DNA of 64,000 nt, taken from Oleispirillum naphthae. GTDB lineage: Bacteria > Pseudomonadota > Alphaproteobacteria > Rhodospirillales > Rhodospirillaceae. Below are positions 12,890 to 22,749 of this stretch, one piece after another. The DNA is taken from assembly GCA_027864655.1 (NCBI GenBank), contig JAQAZG010000002.1, forward strand, positions 186,001 to 250,000, in the 5' to 3' direction. A program made the position numbers and the translations under genes. The first letter of the stretch is position 1; the number at the start of each line of letters is the position of its first letter. Below the pieces are notes generated by a model. That model was not told the origin of the DNA, ran no database searches, and worked only from the letters and a program-made list of their open reading frames with translations.

Positions 12890-13345
12890 TCAGGCCCCCG
12901 CCGCTTCCTCCTGAACCAGGCGGAGCAGCGGCTTGTGCCAGGCGAGCGCCCGGCAGAGCCCGACCATCAGGCGTTCCGCCGAGACCGGCACGACGAGCGG
13001 GGACTCGGCGGCGAAGCGGATCGCCCCGTCGTCGCCGATGGAAAGCCCGTTTCCCACGTCATCCTGCATGATGTCGATCAGCGCGAGCACGCGGTTGCGC
13101 CGCGCCTTGTCCGCGCGCGGCGGCAGGGTGGCGATCTCGCCCGTCACCTTGAGCCGCGCCGCCTTGCCGATCTCCAGGTATTGCACGGAAAACCCGGAGT
13201 CGAGATAGCGGAAGGAGAAGCTGACCGGCCCGCGATAGGTCATCGGCGGTGCGGGGGGGAGGAGGACGATCTCGCCGTCTTCGACGCCGACCGATTGCAA
13301 TTGCAGGGGAAGCACCTGCGCACCGATTTTGACCAGACGAGTCAC
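12890..13345 (-). CDS. Conserved-looking hypothetical protein
   Basis: Not recognised. About 151 aa if it starts at the GTG at 13345 ([25 protein letters not shown]); an upstream ATG at 13408 would add 21 poorly coding-like residues. No signal peptide or membrane segment is seen. The sequence looks like a mixed beta/alpha soluble protein with [37 protein letters not shown] in the middle. It is convergent with the LysM gene (17 bp between stops) and divergent from psd. Codon use (G/C in third positions) supports a real gene on this strand. Confidence 0.6.
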   Translation of the reverse strand: MTRLVKIGAQVLPLQLQSVGVEDGEIVLLPPAPPMTYRGPVSFSFRYLDSGFSVQYLEIGKAARLKVTGEIATLPPRADKARRNRVLALIDIMQDDVGNGLSIGDDGAIRFAAESPLVVPVSAERLMVGLCRALAWHKPLLRLVQEEAAGA

Positions 13346-13497
13346 TATGGAACCGCTCGAATAAAGCAAAGAGGCGACCACTCTACACTGCGCCGCAGCG
13401 CCCGCCAAGGCGTGAGCGGAGGGCGGCGCGCGAAGCGGCTTCCCCCGCGCGCCGATCCGTCCTACTGTGTGCCCGTCGAAACCTATGGGAATGTGGG

Positions 13498-14226
13498 ATG
13501 AACCCGGTCGATCTGTCCTGGCGGCGCTATGTTCTGCCGCCGATGCATCCGGAGGGGCGGCGCTTCGTCGCGATCTTCGCCGTCGTCGCGCTGCTGCTGT
13601 TTTGGGCCTGGAAGCCGCTCGGCATCGTCGGCGCGGCGCTGACTTTGTGGTGCTTTTATTTCTTCCGCAATCCGGAGCGGGTGACGCCCGCGGGCGAGCA
13701 CTGGGTGGTCTCTCCCGCCGACGGCATCGTCTCGGCGGTGGCGGAGGTGGAACCCCCGGCGGAGCTGGGCCTCGGCGATGCGCCGCGCACCCGCATCAGC
13801 GTGTTCATGAGCGTCTTCGACGTGCACGTGAACCGCGCGCCGACCGCGGGTGCCGTGGGCGCGGTCGCCTATCATTCCGGCAAGTTCCTCAACGCCACGC
13901 TGGACAAGGCGAGCCTGGACAACGAGCGCAACGGCCTGCGCCTCGACCTTGCCGAGCGCGACGGCCTGATCGGCGGCAGCCTCGGCGTGGTGCAGATCGC
14001 CGGGCTGATCGCGCGGCGCATCGTCTGTTTCGTGCGCGAGGGCGACGGGCTCGCCGCGGGCGAACGCTTCGGCCTGATCCGCTTCGGCTCGCGGCTCGAC
14101 GTCTACCTGCCTGTGGGCGTCGCCCCCAAGGTGGCGGTGGGGCAGCGCATGCTGGCGGGCGAGACGGTGCTCGCCGATCTGCGCGCCGACCGCCAGGATG
14201 CTCCGGCGGCGGGGGAGATGCGCTGA
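13498..14226 (+). CDS. psd: Phosphatidylserine decarboxylase proenzyme
   Basis: Converts phosphatidylserine to phosphatidylethanolamine at the inner membrane. The protein (242 aa) is of the short, self-processing bacterial class. One or two membrane helices lie at about residues 23-55, then [19 protein letters not shown] and [16 protein letters not shown]. The C-terminal [11 protein letters not shown] contains the Gly-Ser at which the chain is expected to cleave itself to form the pyruvoyl cofactor. It overlaps pssA by one base (TGATG), so the two enzymes of the pathway are translationally coupled. Confidence 0.95.
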   Translation: MNPVDLSWRRYVLPPMHPEGRRFVAIFAVVALLLFWAWKPLGIVGAALTLWCFYFFRNPERVTPAGEHWVVSPADGIVSAVAEVEPPAELGLGDAPRTRISVFMSVFDVHVNRAPTAGAVGAVAYHSGKFLNATLDKASLDNERNGLRLDLAERDGLIGGSLGVVQIAGLIARRIVCFVREGDGLAAGERFGLIRFGSRLDVYLPVGVAPKVAVGQRMLAGETVLADLRADRQDAPAAGEMR

Positions 14227-15035
14227 TGGCCCTGATTCCCGGCACGCGCAGGCGGCCGATCCGCAGCCTGCCGTTCAACGTCATCATTCCCAACGTGCTG
14301 ACCCTGTTCGCGCTGTCCGCCGGGGTCACCGCGATCCGCTTCGGCATCGAGGAACGCTGGGAGCGCGCGGTGATCGCGCTGCTCATCGCCGCCATCCTCG
14401 ACGGCCTGGACGGGCGCATCGCGCGGCTTCTGCGCGGCACCTCGAAGTTCGGCGCGGAGCTCGATTCGCTTTCCGACATCATCTGCTTCGGCGTCGCCCC
14501 CGCGATCATCCTGCACCAGTTCGCGATGCACGGCTCGGCGGGCATCGGCTGGGCCTTGTGCCTGTGCTATGCGGTGTGCTGCGCCCTGCGCCTGGCGCGC
14601 TTCAACACCATGATCGGCGATCCGGACCAGCCCGCCTGGGCCTACAACTATTTCACCGGCGTGCCCGCGCCCGCCGCGGCCTTCGTGGTGCTGATCCCGC
14701 TCATCCTCTCCAACGAGTTCGACCACAGCATCTTCTCCCACGCCGCGGTGGTGGGCGTCTTCCTCGCCGGGGTGTCGTTCCTCATGGTCAGCCGCATCCC
14801 CACCTTCTCGTTCAAGAAGGGGCGGATTCCGGTGCGCGGCGTGCTGCCGCTGCTGCTGCTGATCGGCGCGCTCGCCGCCTTCCTGGTCACCCAGCCGTGG
14901 ATCACCCTGGCGGGCCTGGGGCTCGCCTACCTCGGCAGCATTCCCTTCAGCGTGCGGGCCTACCGCGCCCGCGCCGCGGCGGAGGCGGAACGCAGCGCCG
15001 AGGACGAGGACGACGACTTCGACGTCGGGCTGTAG
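14226..15035 (+). CDS. pssA: CDP-diacylglycerol--serine O-phosphatidyltransferase
   Basis: Makes phosphatidylserine from CDP-diacylglycerol and serine, supplying Psd. The protein (269 aa) has about eight hydrophobic segments. The CDP-alcohol phosphotransferase signature DG-x2-AR-x8-G-x3-D-x3-D is seen as DGLDGRIAR...GAELDSLSD at about residues 59-84. The start ATG overlaps the psd stop. An acidic tail (AEDEDDDFD) ends the protein. Confidence 0.95.
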   Translation: MALIPGTRRRPIRSLPFNVIIPNVLTLFALSAGVTAIRFGIEERWERAVIALLIAAILDGLDGRIARLLRGTSKFGAELDSLSDIICFGVAPAIILHQFAMHGSAGIGWALCLCYAVCCALRLARFNTMIGDPDQPAWAYNYFTGVPAPAAAFVVLIPLILSNEFDHSIFSHAAVVGVFLAGVSFLMVSRIPTFSFKKGRIPVRGVLPLLLLIGALAAFLVTQPWITLAGLGLAYLGSIPFSVRAYRARAAAEAERSAEDEDDDFDVGL

Positions 15036-15040
15036 CGTCA

Positions 15041-15190
15041 ACCTAAAACTTCCCCGAGGGACTCGGTCCCTCCGGACCGCCCATAACTTTGGTTTGCGCG
15101 CAGCGCGATAAGACCATCACGCGGATAGCCGCTTAAAAATAAAGGGAGTCTGGGGCATCGCCCCAGGCGGGGCGCGGGGCGGCAGCCCCG
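15041..15190. repeat. Dispersed palindromic intergenic repeat, copy C
   Basis: Fills the gap between the convergent pssA and RND genes. It has the stem GAGGGACTCGGTCCCTC at about 15055-15071, then a shortened core in the same orientation as copy F (CCCATAACTTTGGTTT, GCGCGCAGCGCGATAAG, CATCACGCGG), and a G+C-rich hairpin (TGGGGCATCGCCCCA) near 15150. The core is truncated on its right side. Confidence 0.75.
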
Positions 15191-15195
15191 TGAAT

Positions 15196-18100
15196 TCAGC
15201 TTTTCCGGCGGAAGAGGCGCTTCAGCCCGCCTGACAGCCGCTCGCGCAGCAAGAGCGCGCACGGCGTCACCACCAGGGTCAGCCCGGTGGCGAAGGTGAG
15301 CCCGAAGACGATGCCGGTGGAGAGCTGCGTCCACCACTGCATCGACGGCGCGCCGACGGTGAGGTCGCGGTTCACGAAGTCGATGTTGACCATGAACATC
15401 ATCGGCAACAGGCCGAGAATGGTGGTGCCGGAGGTCAGCATCACCGGGCGCAGGCGCTGTGCCCCGGTGCGCAGGATCGCCTCCCGCGGATCGGGGATCT
15501 CGCCCTTCAGGCGGTCGTAGGTGTCGATCAGCACGATGTTGTTGTTGACCACGATGCCCGCCAGCGCCACCACGCCGATGCCGCTCATGATCACGCCGAA
15601 GGGCTGGTGGGTGACCAGCAGCCCCAGCATCACGCCGAGGGTGGACATCACCACCGCGGAGAGGATCAGCCCCGCGGCATAGAAGCTGTTGAACTGGGTG
15701 ACCAGGATCAGCGCGATGAGGAAGAGCGCGATGAGGAAGGCGCGGCCGAGGAAGGCCTGGCTCTTCTTCTGCTCTTCGTCCTGGCCCTTGAACTTGAAGG
15801 TGACCTCGCGCGGCAGCGGATTGGCGGCCAGCCAGCCGCGCAGGCGCGTCACCTGGTCGTCCACCAGGAGGCCCGGCTCGACGTCGGCCTTCACCGTCAT
15901 CACCCGTTTGGCGTCGCTGCGCGTCAGCTTGCCGGTGCGCTGGTGCGGCGTGATCGAGACGAAGCCGGAAACCGGAACGCTGCCGTGCGCGGTGGCCACC
16001 CGCAGGCGGCCGAGCTGCTCGACGGTGCGGTACTCCAGGGGATAGCGCACCATGATGTCCACCTCGTCGTCGGCGTCGTCGGGGCGGTAGGTGCCGACCT
16101 TGAGGCCCTTGGTGACCATCTGCACCACGTCGCCGACGGCGGAGACGTCCACGCCGAACTTCGCCGCCTGGGCGCGGTCCACCTTGACCTCCCACTCGAT
16201 GCCGGGGATCGGGCGGTTGTCCTCCACGTCGATGTAGCCGCCGAGTTCCGCCAGGCCGCGGCGCACGTGGTCCACCGCGGCGGGCAGGAGGCCGTGGTCG
16301 CGGCTGGCGAGCTGCAACTGGATCGGCCTGCCCACCGGCGGGCCTTCCTCCTTCTTGCGGATTTCCACCTCGATGCCCGCCATGTCGGCGGTGCGGGCGC
16401 GGATCGCGGCGAAGATCTCCTTGGCCGGGCGGCGCAGCTGCCAGTCCTTGAATTCGAGAGAGATCGCGCCGATCACGTCTTCCGCCGCCTCGCGGTCGGA
16501 GATTTCCCCCGCGCGGGCGTAGACGGTGTCGAAGGCGTCGCGGTATTCCAGCACCCGGCGTTCCACCGCATGCACGATGGCGTCGCGTTCCGCCACCGCC
16601 ATGTTGCCGCGCGCATGCACATAGACCACCGCCTGTTTCGGCTCGATGTCGGGGAAGAACTCGACGCCGCGGCCGAACGCGCCATAAAGCCCCCAACTGG
16701 CGAAGAGCAGCGCCACCGCGCCCGCCACCACCCAGCCGGGACGGCGGAGCGCGCCCGCGAGCAGGCGGGTATAGGCGCCGGTGAAGCCCGAAAGCTGGGT
16801 GAGGTCGCCGGTCTCGCTCATCGACAGCGCCTTCAGGGTCTCGGGGTCGGCCTCGCCGGGGCGGCCGAACTGCGCCCCCAGGGTGGGCACGAAGACCAGC
16901 GCCATGAGGAGCGAGGCGGTGAGCGTCATCAGCAGGGTGATCGGCAGGTATTTCATGAATTCGCCGACCACCCCGGTCCAGAACACCATGGGCAGGAAGG
17001 CGGCGAGCGTGGTGGCGGTGGAGGAGATCACCGGCCAGGCCATGCGCTGCGCCGCGAGCGCATAGGCCTCGCTGCGGTGCACGCCCTCCGCCATCTTGCG
17101 GTCGGCGTATTCCACCACGATGATCGCGCCGTCCACCAGCATGCCGGTGGCGAGGATGAGGCTGAACAGCACCACCAGGTTCATGCTCTGGCCCATCGCC
17201 GCGAGCGCCAGGATCGCCATCAGGAACGAGCCGGGAATGGCGATGCCCACCAGCATGCCGGAGCGCGGGCCGAGCGCGCCGACGATCACCACCATCACCA
17301 GGATCACCGCGGCGATGACGTTGTTCTGCAAATCCGAGAGCATGGAGCGGATGTCGTCGGACTGGTCCTGGGAGAAGGCGGCGGCGACGTTGGCGGGCCA
17401 GTAGGCGCGTTCCGCCTCCACCGCCGCGCGCACCCGGTCGATGGTGTCGATGATGTTTTCGCCGGTGCGCTTGGAAACCTCGAGGGTGATCGCGGGCTGG
17501 CCGTTGACCCGGGCGATGCTGGTGGGGTCCTTGAAGCTCTTGCGCACCGAGGCGATGTCGGCGAGGCGGATCACCCCGTCGCCCGCCGCCTTCACCGGCA
17601 TCTCCATGATGTCGCGCACGGTTTCCAGCAGGCCCGGCACCTTGATCGGGAAGCGCCCCTTGCCGGTGTCGAGCGTGCCCGCGGCGACCAGCTTGTTGGA
17701 ACGGGAAACGAAGCCGGTGACGTCCTGCGCCACCAGGTTGTAGCTCTCCACCCGCGTCGGATCGACCACGATGTCCACCTGTTCCTCGCGGTTGCCGCCG
17801 ATGTTGACCTCGAGCACCGCGGGGATCGCCTCGATCTCGTCCTTCAGCTCGCGGGCGATCTTGAGCAGGGTGCGCTCCGGCACCGCGCCGGAGAGGGTGA
17901 CCACCAGCACCGGGAAGAGGCTGACGTTGACCTCGTGGATCGACGGCTCGTCGGTATCCGCGGGCAGGTCGGCCTTGGCGATGTCCACCTTGGCGCGCAC
18001 GTCGGAGAGCGCCTTGTCGGCGTCGAAGCCCGCGTCGAACTCCAGCACCACGTTGGCGCCGCCCTCGTAGGCGGTGGCGCGCATCTCCTTCACCCCCTCG

Positions 18101-18324
18101 ATGGTGCGCAGTTCGCGCTCCATCGGGCGGATCAGCATGCGCTCCGCATCCTCGGGCGAGATGCCCTGGTGCGTCATCAGCACGTACATGATCGGGATGT
18201 TGACGTCGGGCGAGGATTCCTTGGGGATGGTGACGTAGGCGTAGAGCCCGGCGATCAGCGTCAGCGCGAGGCAGAGCAGCACGGTGCGGGTGCGTCCCAG
18301 GGCGGCGTCGATCAGGCGGTTCAT
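15196..18324 (-). CDS. RND-family efflux transporter permease
   Basis: Inner-membrane proton-driven RND pump, 1042 aa, normal length for the AcrB/HAE1 superfamily. It has an N-terminal helix followed by a porter domain, the central TM4 region GMLVDGAIIVVEYADRK with a single Asp where AcrB has two, LAAFLPMVFWTGVVGEFMKY, a second porter domain, and the C-terminal helices with ALAGIVVNNNIVLIDTYDRLK. The substrate cannot be told from sequence. It lies 9 bp downstream of its adaptor gene, so they form one operon. No outer-membrane channel gene is adjacent. Confidence 0.92.
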   Translation of the reverse strand: MNRLIDAALGRTRTVLLCLALTLIAGLYAYVTIPKESSPDVNIPIMYVLMTHQGISPEDAERMLIRPMERELRTIEGVKEMRATAYEGGANVVLEFDAGFDADKALSDVRAKVDIAKADLPADTDEPSIHEVNVSLFPVLVVTLSGAVPERTLLKIARELKDEIEAIPAVLEVNIGGNREEQVDIVVDPTRVESYNLVAQDVTGFVSRSNKLVAAGTLDTGKGRFPIKVPGLLETVRDIMEMPVKAAGDGVIRLADIASVRKSFKDPTSIARVNGQPAITLEVSKRTGENIIDTIDRVRAAVEAERAYWPANVAAAFSQDQSDDIRSMLSDLQNNVIAAVILVMVVIVGALGPRSGMLVGIAIPGSFLMAILALAAMGQSMNLVVLFSLILATGMLVDGAIIVVEYADRKMAEGVHRSEAYALAAQRMAWPVISSTATTLAAFLPMVFWTGVVGEFMKYLPITLLMTLTASLLMALVFVPTLGAQFGRPGEADPETLKALSMSETGDLTQLSGFTGAYTRLLAGALRRPGWVVAGAVALLFASWGLYGAFGRGVEFFPDIEPKQAVVYVHARGNMAVAERDAIVHAVERRVLEYRDAFDTVYARAGEISDREAAEDVIGAISLEFKDWQLRRPAKEIFAAIRARTADMAGIEVEIRKKEEGPPVGRPIQLQLASRDHGLLPAAVDHVRRGLAELGGYIDVEDNRPIPGIEWEVKVDRAQAAKFGVDVSAVGDVVQMVTKGLKVGTYRPDDADDEVDIMVRYPLEYRTVEQLGRLRVATAHGSVPVSGFVSITPHQRTGKLTRSDAKRVMTVKADVEPGLLVDDQVTRLRGWLAANPLPREVTFKFKGQDEEQKKSQAFLGRAFLIALFLIALILVTQFNSFYAAGLILSAVVMSTLGVMLGLLVTHQPFGVIMSGIGVVALAGIVVNNNIVLIDTYDRLKGEIPDPREAILRTGAQRLRPVMLTSGTTILGLLPMMFMVNIDFVNRDLTVGAPSMQWWTQLSTGIVFGLTFATGLTLVVTPCALLLRERLSGGLKRLFRRKS

Positions 18325-18333
18325 CGCGCGGCC

Positions 18334-19422
18334 TCAGGATGCGGCTGCGGCGGGGGCGGCGAGCAGGGTGTCGGGGTGCGCCTCGACGCTCTGGCCCTCG
18401 CCCACGAAGTCCTGCCCCACGGTGATCAGGCGGACGGTCTGCGGCAGGCCGCCGATCCACAGGCCGCGGTCGTCCTCGCGCACCAGCTCGGCGGGGTGGA
18501 ATTCCACCGTGCCCTTCGCGCCGACCGTCTTCACCCCGACGCGGCCGTCGGCGGAGAGGGAGAGCACCGCGGGGGAGACGAGGTGCGCCATCGCCTGGCC
18601 GAGGGGCAGCGCCGCCTCCACCGTCATCCCTTCGGAGAATGCGCCGTCGGGGTTGGCGAACTCCACCTCCACGGTGAAGGTGCGCGTCGCCGCCGCCGCC
18701 ACCGCGCCGACGTAGGTGACGATGCCGTCGCGGCGCGCGCCGCCGGGCAGCGTGAGCTCCGCCACCGCGCCGGACTTGACCTTGGCGATGGCGCTTTCGG
18801 TCACTTGCAGCGACACCTTCAGCGGGTCGAGTTCCACCAGGGCGCCGACCAGTCCCTCCACCGCCAGATAGTCGCCGACCTCCACCGGGCGGCTGTCGAG
18901 CACCCCGGCGAAGGGGGCGCGGATCTCGGTGCGCGCGATGTCGAGGCGGGCCGCGGCGGCCCCGGCGGCGGCGTCGTCGCGCGCCGCCTTGGCGGTGGCG
19001 AGCTGGATGCGGCTGGCGAACGCCTTGTCGGAAAGCTTGGAGGCCGCGGCGTATTCGATCTCGCGCTGCGCCAGCAGGGACTCCGCCTGCTTGAGCCGGG
19101 CGGCGCGGTCGTCCATGGCGAGGCGCACGATCGGCGCGCCCGCGGCCAGCCGGTCGCCGCGCGCCGCCAGCACCGCGGCGACGCGGCCCTTGGTCTCGGC
19201 GCGGACGGCGACGCTGCGGTTGGACTTGGAAGTGCCGGTCAGCACGATGCGCGCGGTCACCGGCTGTGCCGTCGAGTCGCGCACGCCGACGCGCACCAGG
19301 CGCGCCGCGGAGTCCTGCTTTTGGGGCGGCGAGGCATGGCCGCCGATCAGGCCGGAGCCCACCCAGACCACGCAAACCGCGACGATCGCCGCCGCGGCGA
19401 GATAGGACGCCTTGATATGCAT
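18334..19422 (-). CDS. RND efflux periplasmic adaptor (membrane fusion protein)
   Basis: Periplasmic adaptor that joins the RND permease to an outer-membrane channel, 362 aa. It has an N-terminal anchor (SYLAAAAIVAVCVVWVGSGLIGG), a lipoyl-like half motif (VRAETKGRVAAVLAARGDRLAAGAPIV), an alpha-helical hairpin (about residues 100-150), the second half motif (TEIRAPFAGVLDSRPVEVGDYL) and a beta-barrel domain. The ATG at 19422 is chosen because it directly precedes the basic residue and hydrophobic anchor. It is the first gene of the operon with the permease. Its promoter must lie in 19423-19590, back to back with the glycine riboswitch leader. Confidence 0.9.
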   Translation of the reverse strand: MHIKASYLAAAAIVAVCVVWVGSGLIGGHASPPQKQDSAARLVRVGVRDSTAQPVTARIVLTGTSKSNRSVAVRAETKGRVAAVLAARGDRLAAGAPIVRLAMDDRAARLKQAESLLAQREIEYAAASKLSDKAFASRIQLATAKAARDDAAAGAAAARLDIARTEIRAPFAGVLDSRPVEVGDYLAVEGLVGALVELDPLKVSLQVTESAIAKVKSGAVAELTLPGGARRDGIVTYVGAVAAAATRTFTVEVEFANPDGAFSEGMTVEAALPLGQAMAHLVSPAVLSLSADGRVGVKTVGAKGTVEFHPAELVREDDRGLWIGGLPQTVRLITVGQDFVGEGQSVEAHPDTLLAAPAAAAS

Positions 19423-19589
19423 ACGACACCCCGGACCCGGTGCATTCCCTCTCCGCGCGAAGAATACGCACTGTTGCGCATACCCACAAGCGACACCGCC
19501 CGCGCCGCGGATGGAAAAACCCATGCGCCGCCGCCGGGAAGGTGTTGACCAAACGCCACGCCTCCGTAAAAGTGGGTCTCGTCCCCGAA

Positions 19590-19797
19590 CGCCGCCGCGG
19601 GAGAGAGCGGGCATGCCCGCCGCCGAAGGAGCAACCGCCCCCGGAAACTCTCAGGCAAACCGAACCGCAGCGATCAGGGGGGCCTCTGGAAAGCAGGCAG
19701 GCGCGGTTTCCGCGTCCCGCCTCACCGAAGATGTAAGCCGTTGCGTGGGCGTCCCTCGTTCTCGGCGAATCTTTCAGGTTCCGAAGACAGAGGGGGG
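19590..19797 (+). ncRNA. Tandem glycine riboswitch
   Basis: Two consecutive glycine aptamers in the leader of gcvT. The first shows GGGAGAG, GCCGAAGGAGCAA, CTCTCAGGCAAA and a closing CCTCTGGA (about 19598-19690). The second shows CACCGAAGATGTAAGCC, AATCTTTCAGGTTCC and GACAGAGGGGG (about 19700-19797). These are the conserved glycine riboswitch core boxes in the right order. Known examples bind glycine and turn on glycine cleavage genes. Ends are approximate. Confidence 0.93.
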
Positions 19798-19830
19798 CCG
19801 TCGGACCGGGTTTCCGGTTCATGGCCGATT

Positions 19831-19852
19831 CGCGCCTGCCACGGCAGGCGCG
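19831..19852 (+). promoter_or_regulatory. Hairpin in the riboswitch expression platform
   Basis: CGCGCCTGC (19831-19839) pairs with GCAGGCGCG (19844-19852) round a four-base loop, between the second aptamer and the gcvT ribosome binding site (AAAGAGG). No T run follows, so it is not a standard terminator. It may act on translation instead. This role is inference. Confidence 0.5.
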
Positions 19853-19872
19853 GACTTCTGAAAGAGGAACCG

Positions 19873-20994
19873 ATGGGCGAAACCCACTCCGAAGCTCTCC
19901 GCGTCACGCCGCTCGATGCCCTGCATCGGCAGCTCGGCGCGCGCATGGTGCCGTTCGCGGGCTATGCCATGCCGGTGCAGTACGAGGGCATCCTCGCCGA
20001 GCACGCGCATTGCCGCGAGGCCGCCGCGCTGTTCGATGTCTCCCACATGGGGCAGGCGACGGTGCACCACCCCGATGGCGTCGCCGCCGCCGCCGCGGCC
20101 TTCGAGGCGCTGGTCCCCGGCGACCTGCAATCCCTCGCGCCGGGCGCGATCCGCTATACCCTGTTCACCAACCCGGCGGGCGGCATTCTCGACGACCTGA
20201 TGGTCACCAACGCGGGCGACCACCTGTTCGTCGTGGTCAACGCCGCGTGCAAGGAGGCGGATTTCGCCCACATGGCGGCCAACCTCGCGGGCTGCACCCT
20301 CGCCGTGCTGCCCGACCGCGCGCTGGTCGCCCTGCAGGGGCCGAAGGCCGCCGCCGTGCTCTCCCGCTTCGCCCCCGAGGCGGCGGAGATGGCCTTCATG
20401 TCCGCGCGGGTGCTGGATATCGGCGGCATCGGCGTGTGGGCCTCGCGTTCCGGCTATACCGGCGAGGACGGCTACGAGATCTCGGTTTCCGCCGCCGAGG
20501 CCGAGACCCTGGCGCGCCGTCTTCTGGCGGAGCCGGAAGTGGGCCCGGTCGGCCTGGGGGCGCGCGACAGCCTGCGCCTCGAGGCCGGGCTCTGCCTCTA
20601 CGGCTCGGACATCGATACCGCCACCACCCCGGTGGAGGCCAATCTCAAGTGGACGATCGGCAAGCGCCGCCGCGCCGAAGGGGGCTTCCCCGGCGCGGAG
20701 ATCGTTCTGCGCCAGCTCGCCGAGGGCGCGCCGCGCGCCCGCGTCGGCCTGCGCCTGGCGGGCCGCCAGCCCGCCCGCGCACACACCGAAATCGTGGACG
20801 AAAACGGCGCGAAGATCGGCGAGATCACCTCCGGCGGCTTCGGTCCGACGGTGCAGGCGGCGATCGCCATGGCCTATGTGGACGCCGCGCACGCCGCCCC
20901 GGGAACCCGGGTCGCCTGCATGGTGCGCGGCAAGGCGCTGGACGCCGAGGTGGTGACGATGCCGTTCGCGGCGCACCGCTATTTCAAGGGATGA
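19873..20994 (+). CDS. gcvT: Glycine cleavage system T protein (aminomethyltransferase)
   Basis: Transfers the methylene group from aminomethyl-lipoyl-H-protein to tetrahydrofolate and releases ammonia. The protein has 373 aa. Family features: [23 protein letters not shown] near the start, [48 protein letters not shown], and C-terminal [11 protein letters not shown]. The ATG at 19873 follows AAAGAGG. First gene of gcvT-gcvH-gcvPA-gcvPB, with the glycine riboswitch upstream. Confidence 0.96.
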   Translation: MGETHSEALRVTPLDALHRQLGARMVPFAGYAMPVQYEGILAEHAHCREAAALFDVSHMGQATVHHPDGVAAAAAAFEALVPGDLQSLAPGAIRYTLFTNPAGGILDDLMVTNAGDHLFVVVNAACKEADFAHMAANLAGCTLAVLPDRALVALQGPKAAAVLSRFAPEAAEMAFMSARVLDIGGIGVWASRSGYTGEDGYEISVSAAEAETLARRLLAEPEVGPVGLGARDSLRLEAGLCLYGSDIDTATTPVEANLKWTIGKRRRAEGGFPGAEIVLRQLAEGAPRARVGLRLAGRQPARAHTEIVDENGAKIGEITSGGFGPTVQAAIAMAYVDAAHAAPGTRVACMVRGKALDAEVVTMPFAAHRYFKG

Positions 20995-21023
20995 CAGGGA
21001 ACAAAGGTCAAGGGGACGACAAC

Positions 21024-21401
21024 ATGGCGAAGATCTATTTTTCCGAAGAGCATGAATGGATTTCGGTGGAAGGCGGCGTGGGCACCGTCGGCATCACCGA
21101 GTACGCGCAGGAACAGCTGGGCGACGTGGTGTTCGTCGAACTGCCGGAAATCGGCGGCGCGGTGGACAAGGGCGACGACGTCGCCGTGGTCGAATCGGTG
21201 AAGGCGGCGAGCGAGGTCTACTCCCCGGTCTCCGGCGAGATCGTCGAGATCAACGAGGACCTGGCGGAAGCCCCCGGTCTGGTCAACCAGAGCGCCGAGG
21301 CCGACGGCTGGTTCTACAAGATTTCCCTCTCCGAGCCGTCGGAGCTGGACGACCTGATGAACCGCCAGGAATACGACGCCTTCGTCGAAGGGCTGGACTG
21401 A
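21024..21401 (+). CDS. gcvH: Glycine cleavage system H protein (lipoyl carrier)
   Basis: Carries the aminomethyl group on a lipoyl-lysine between the P, T and L proteins. The protein has 125 aa, normal length. The lipoylation site is K60 in [15 protein letters not shown]. The N-terminal [19 protein letters not shown] and the C-terminal DGWFYKISL are typical. It starts 29 bp after gcvT. Confidence 0.97.
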   Translation: MAKIYFSEEHEWISVEGGVGTVGITEYAQEQLGDVVFVELPEIGGAVDKGDDVAVVESVKAASEVYSPVSGEIVEINEDLAEAPGLVNQSAEADGWFYKISLSEPSELDDLMNRQEYDAFVEGLD

Positions 21402-21402
21402 C

Positions 21403-22749
21403 ATGCGCTATTTGCCGTTGAGCGCGGAGGACCGCGCGGCGATGCTGGCCGCGATCGGGGCGGGGTCGGTTGACGACCTGTTCCGGGATATCCCGGCCGA
21501 GGTGCGGGCGGGCGGAACCTTCAAACTGCCCTGCCACCAGGACGAAATGGCGGTGGAGCGCGCCTTCCATGCCTTTGCCTGGCGCAACCTCAGCCCCGCC
21601 TGCGCACCCACCTTTCTGGGCGCGGGGGCGTATCGCCACCACATCCCCGCGGCGGTGGACGCGCTGATCCAGCGCGGCGAGTTCCTCACCAGCTACACGC
21701 CGTATCAGCCGGAAATCTCCCAGGGCACGTTGCAGGCGCTGTTCGAGTTCCAGACCCAGGTGTGCCTGCTCACCGGCATGGAGGTGTCCAACGCCTCGAT
21801 GTACGACGCGGCCACCGCCTGCGCCGAGGCGGTGCTGATGGCCGCCCGCGTCACCCGCCGCAAGGCGGCCTTGATCTCCGGTGCGGTGCACCCGCACTAT
21901 GCCGACGTCATCCTCACCCAGACCGGGCACACCGACATCGCCTGCGAGCGCCTCTCCCCCGATCCCCTGGGCATCGAGGACCTGATGGGCCGCATCGACG
22001 AGGGGCTGGCCTGCGTCGTGGTGCAGACGCCGAGCTTCTTCGGCCGCCTCGCCGATTTCACCGCGCTCTCCGCGCAGTGCCGGGCGCATGGGGTGCTGCT
22101 CGTCGTCGCGGTGCCGGAGCCGGTTTCCCTCGGCGCGCTGATGCCGCCGGGCGAGATGGGCGCGGACATCGTGGCGGTGGACGGCTCCTCTCTCGGCATG
22201 CCGCTCTCCTTCGGCGGGCCGGGCGTCGGGCTCTTCGCCACCCGCGAAAAATACGTGCGCAACATGCCGGGCCGCCTCGTCGGCGAAACCTTGGACGTGG
22301 ACGGCCGCCGCGGCTGGGTGCTCACCCTCTCCACCCGCGAGCAGCACATCCGCCGCGAGAAGGCCACCTCCAACATCTGCACCAACTCCGGGTTGTGCGC
22401 GCTCGCCTTCTCCATCCATGTGGCTCTTCTCGGCGACGCAGGGTTCGCCAAGCTTGCCGCGGTCAACCACGCCGCCGCCTGCGCGCTGGCGCGCAAGGTC
22501 GGCGCGGTGAAGGGGGTGAAGGTGGTGACGCCCGCCTTCTTCAACGAGTTCGCGGTGATGCTGCCCAAACCCGCCGCGGCGGTGGTGGAAGCCCTGGCGG
22601 AGCGGGGCATCCTCGGCGGGGTGCCGGTTTCCCGCTTCTATCCGATGTTCCCGGAGATGGAGAACCTGCTGCTGCTGTCGGCGACCGAACTCAACACCGA
22701 CGCGGAGATGTCTGTCCTGGCCAAGGCGCTGACGGAGGTGCTGAAATGA
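21403..22749 (+). CDS. gcvPA: Glycine dehydrogenase (decarboxylating) subunit 1
   Basis: N-terminal half of a split P protein, 448 aa. It pairs with GcvPB to make the PLP-dependent glycine decarboxylase. Family motifs: the start [55 protein letters not shown], and [19 protein letters not shown] near the C-terminal half. It begins one base after the gcvH stop and overlaps gcvPB by four bases (ATGA). Confidence 0.96.
   Translation: MRYLPLSAEDRAAMLAAIGAGSVDDLFRDIPAEVRAGGTFKLPCHQDEMAVERAFHAFAWRNLSPACAPTFLGAGAYRHHIPAAVDALIQRGEFLTSYTPYQPEISQGTLQALFEFQTQVCLLTGMEVSNASMYDAATACAEAVLMAARVTRRKAALISGAVHPHYADVILTQTGHTDIACERLSPDPLGIEDLMGRIDEGLACVVVQTPSFFGRLADFTALSAQCRAHGVLLVVAVPEPVSLGALMPPGEMGADIVAVDGSSLGMPLSFGGPGVGLFATREKYVRNMPGRLVGETLDVDGRRGWVLTLSTREQHIRREKATSNICTNSGLCALAFSIHVALLGDAGFAKLAAVNHAAACALARKVGAVKGVKVVTPAFFNEFAVMLPKPAAAVVEALAERGILGGVPVSRFYPMFPEMENLLLLSATELNTDAEMSVLAKALTEVLK

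Noticed and set aside
15607-19548. Open frame of about 1300 codons antisense to the RND operon, and a similar one of about 1450 codons across 7449-11798
   Set aside because: High G+C makes long antisense frames. They read as low-complexity Arg/His/Gly-rich protein, while the other strand has clear conserved domains.
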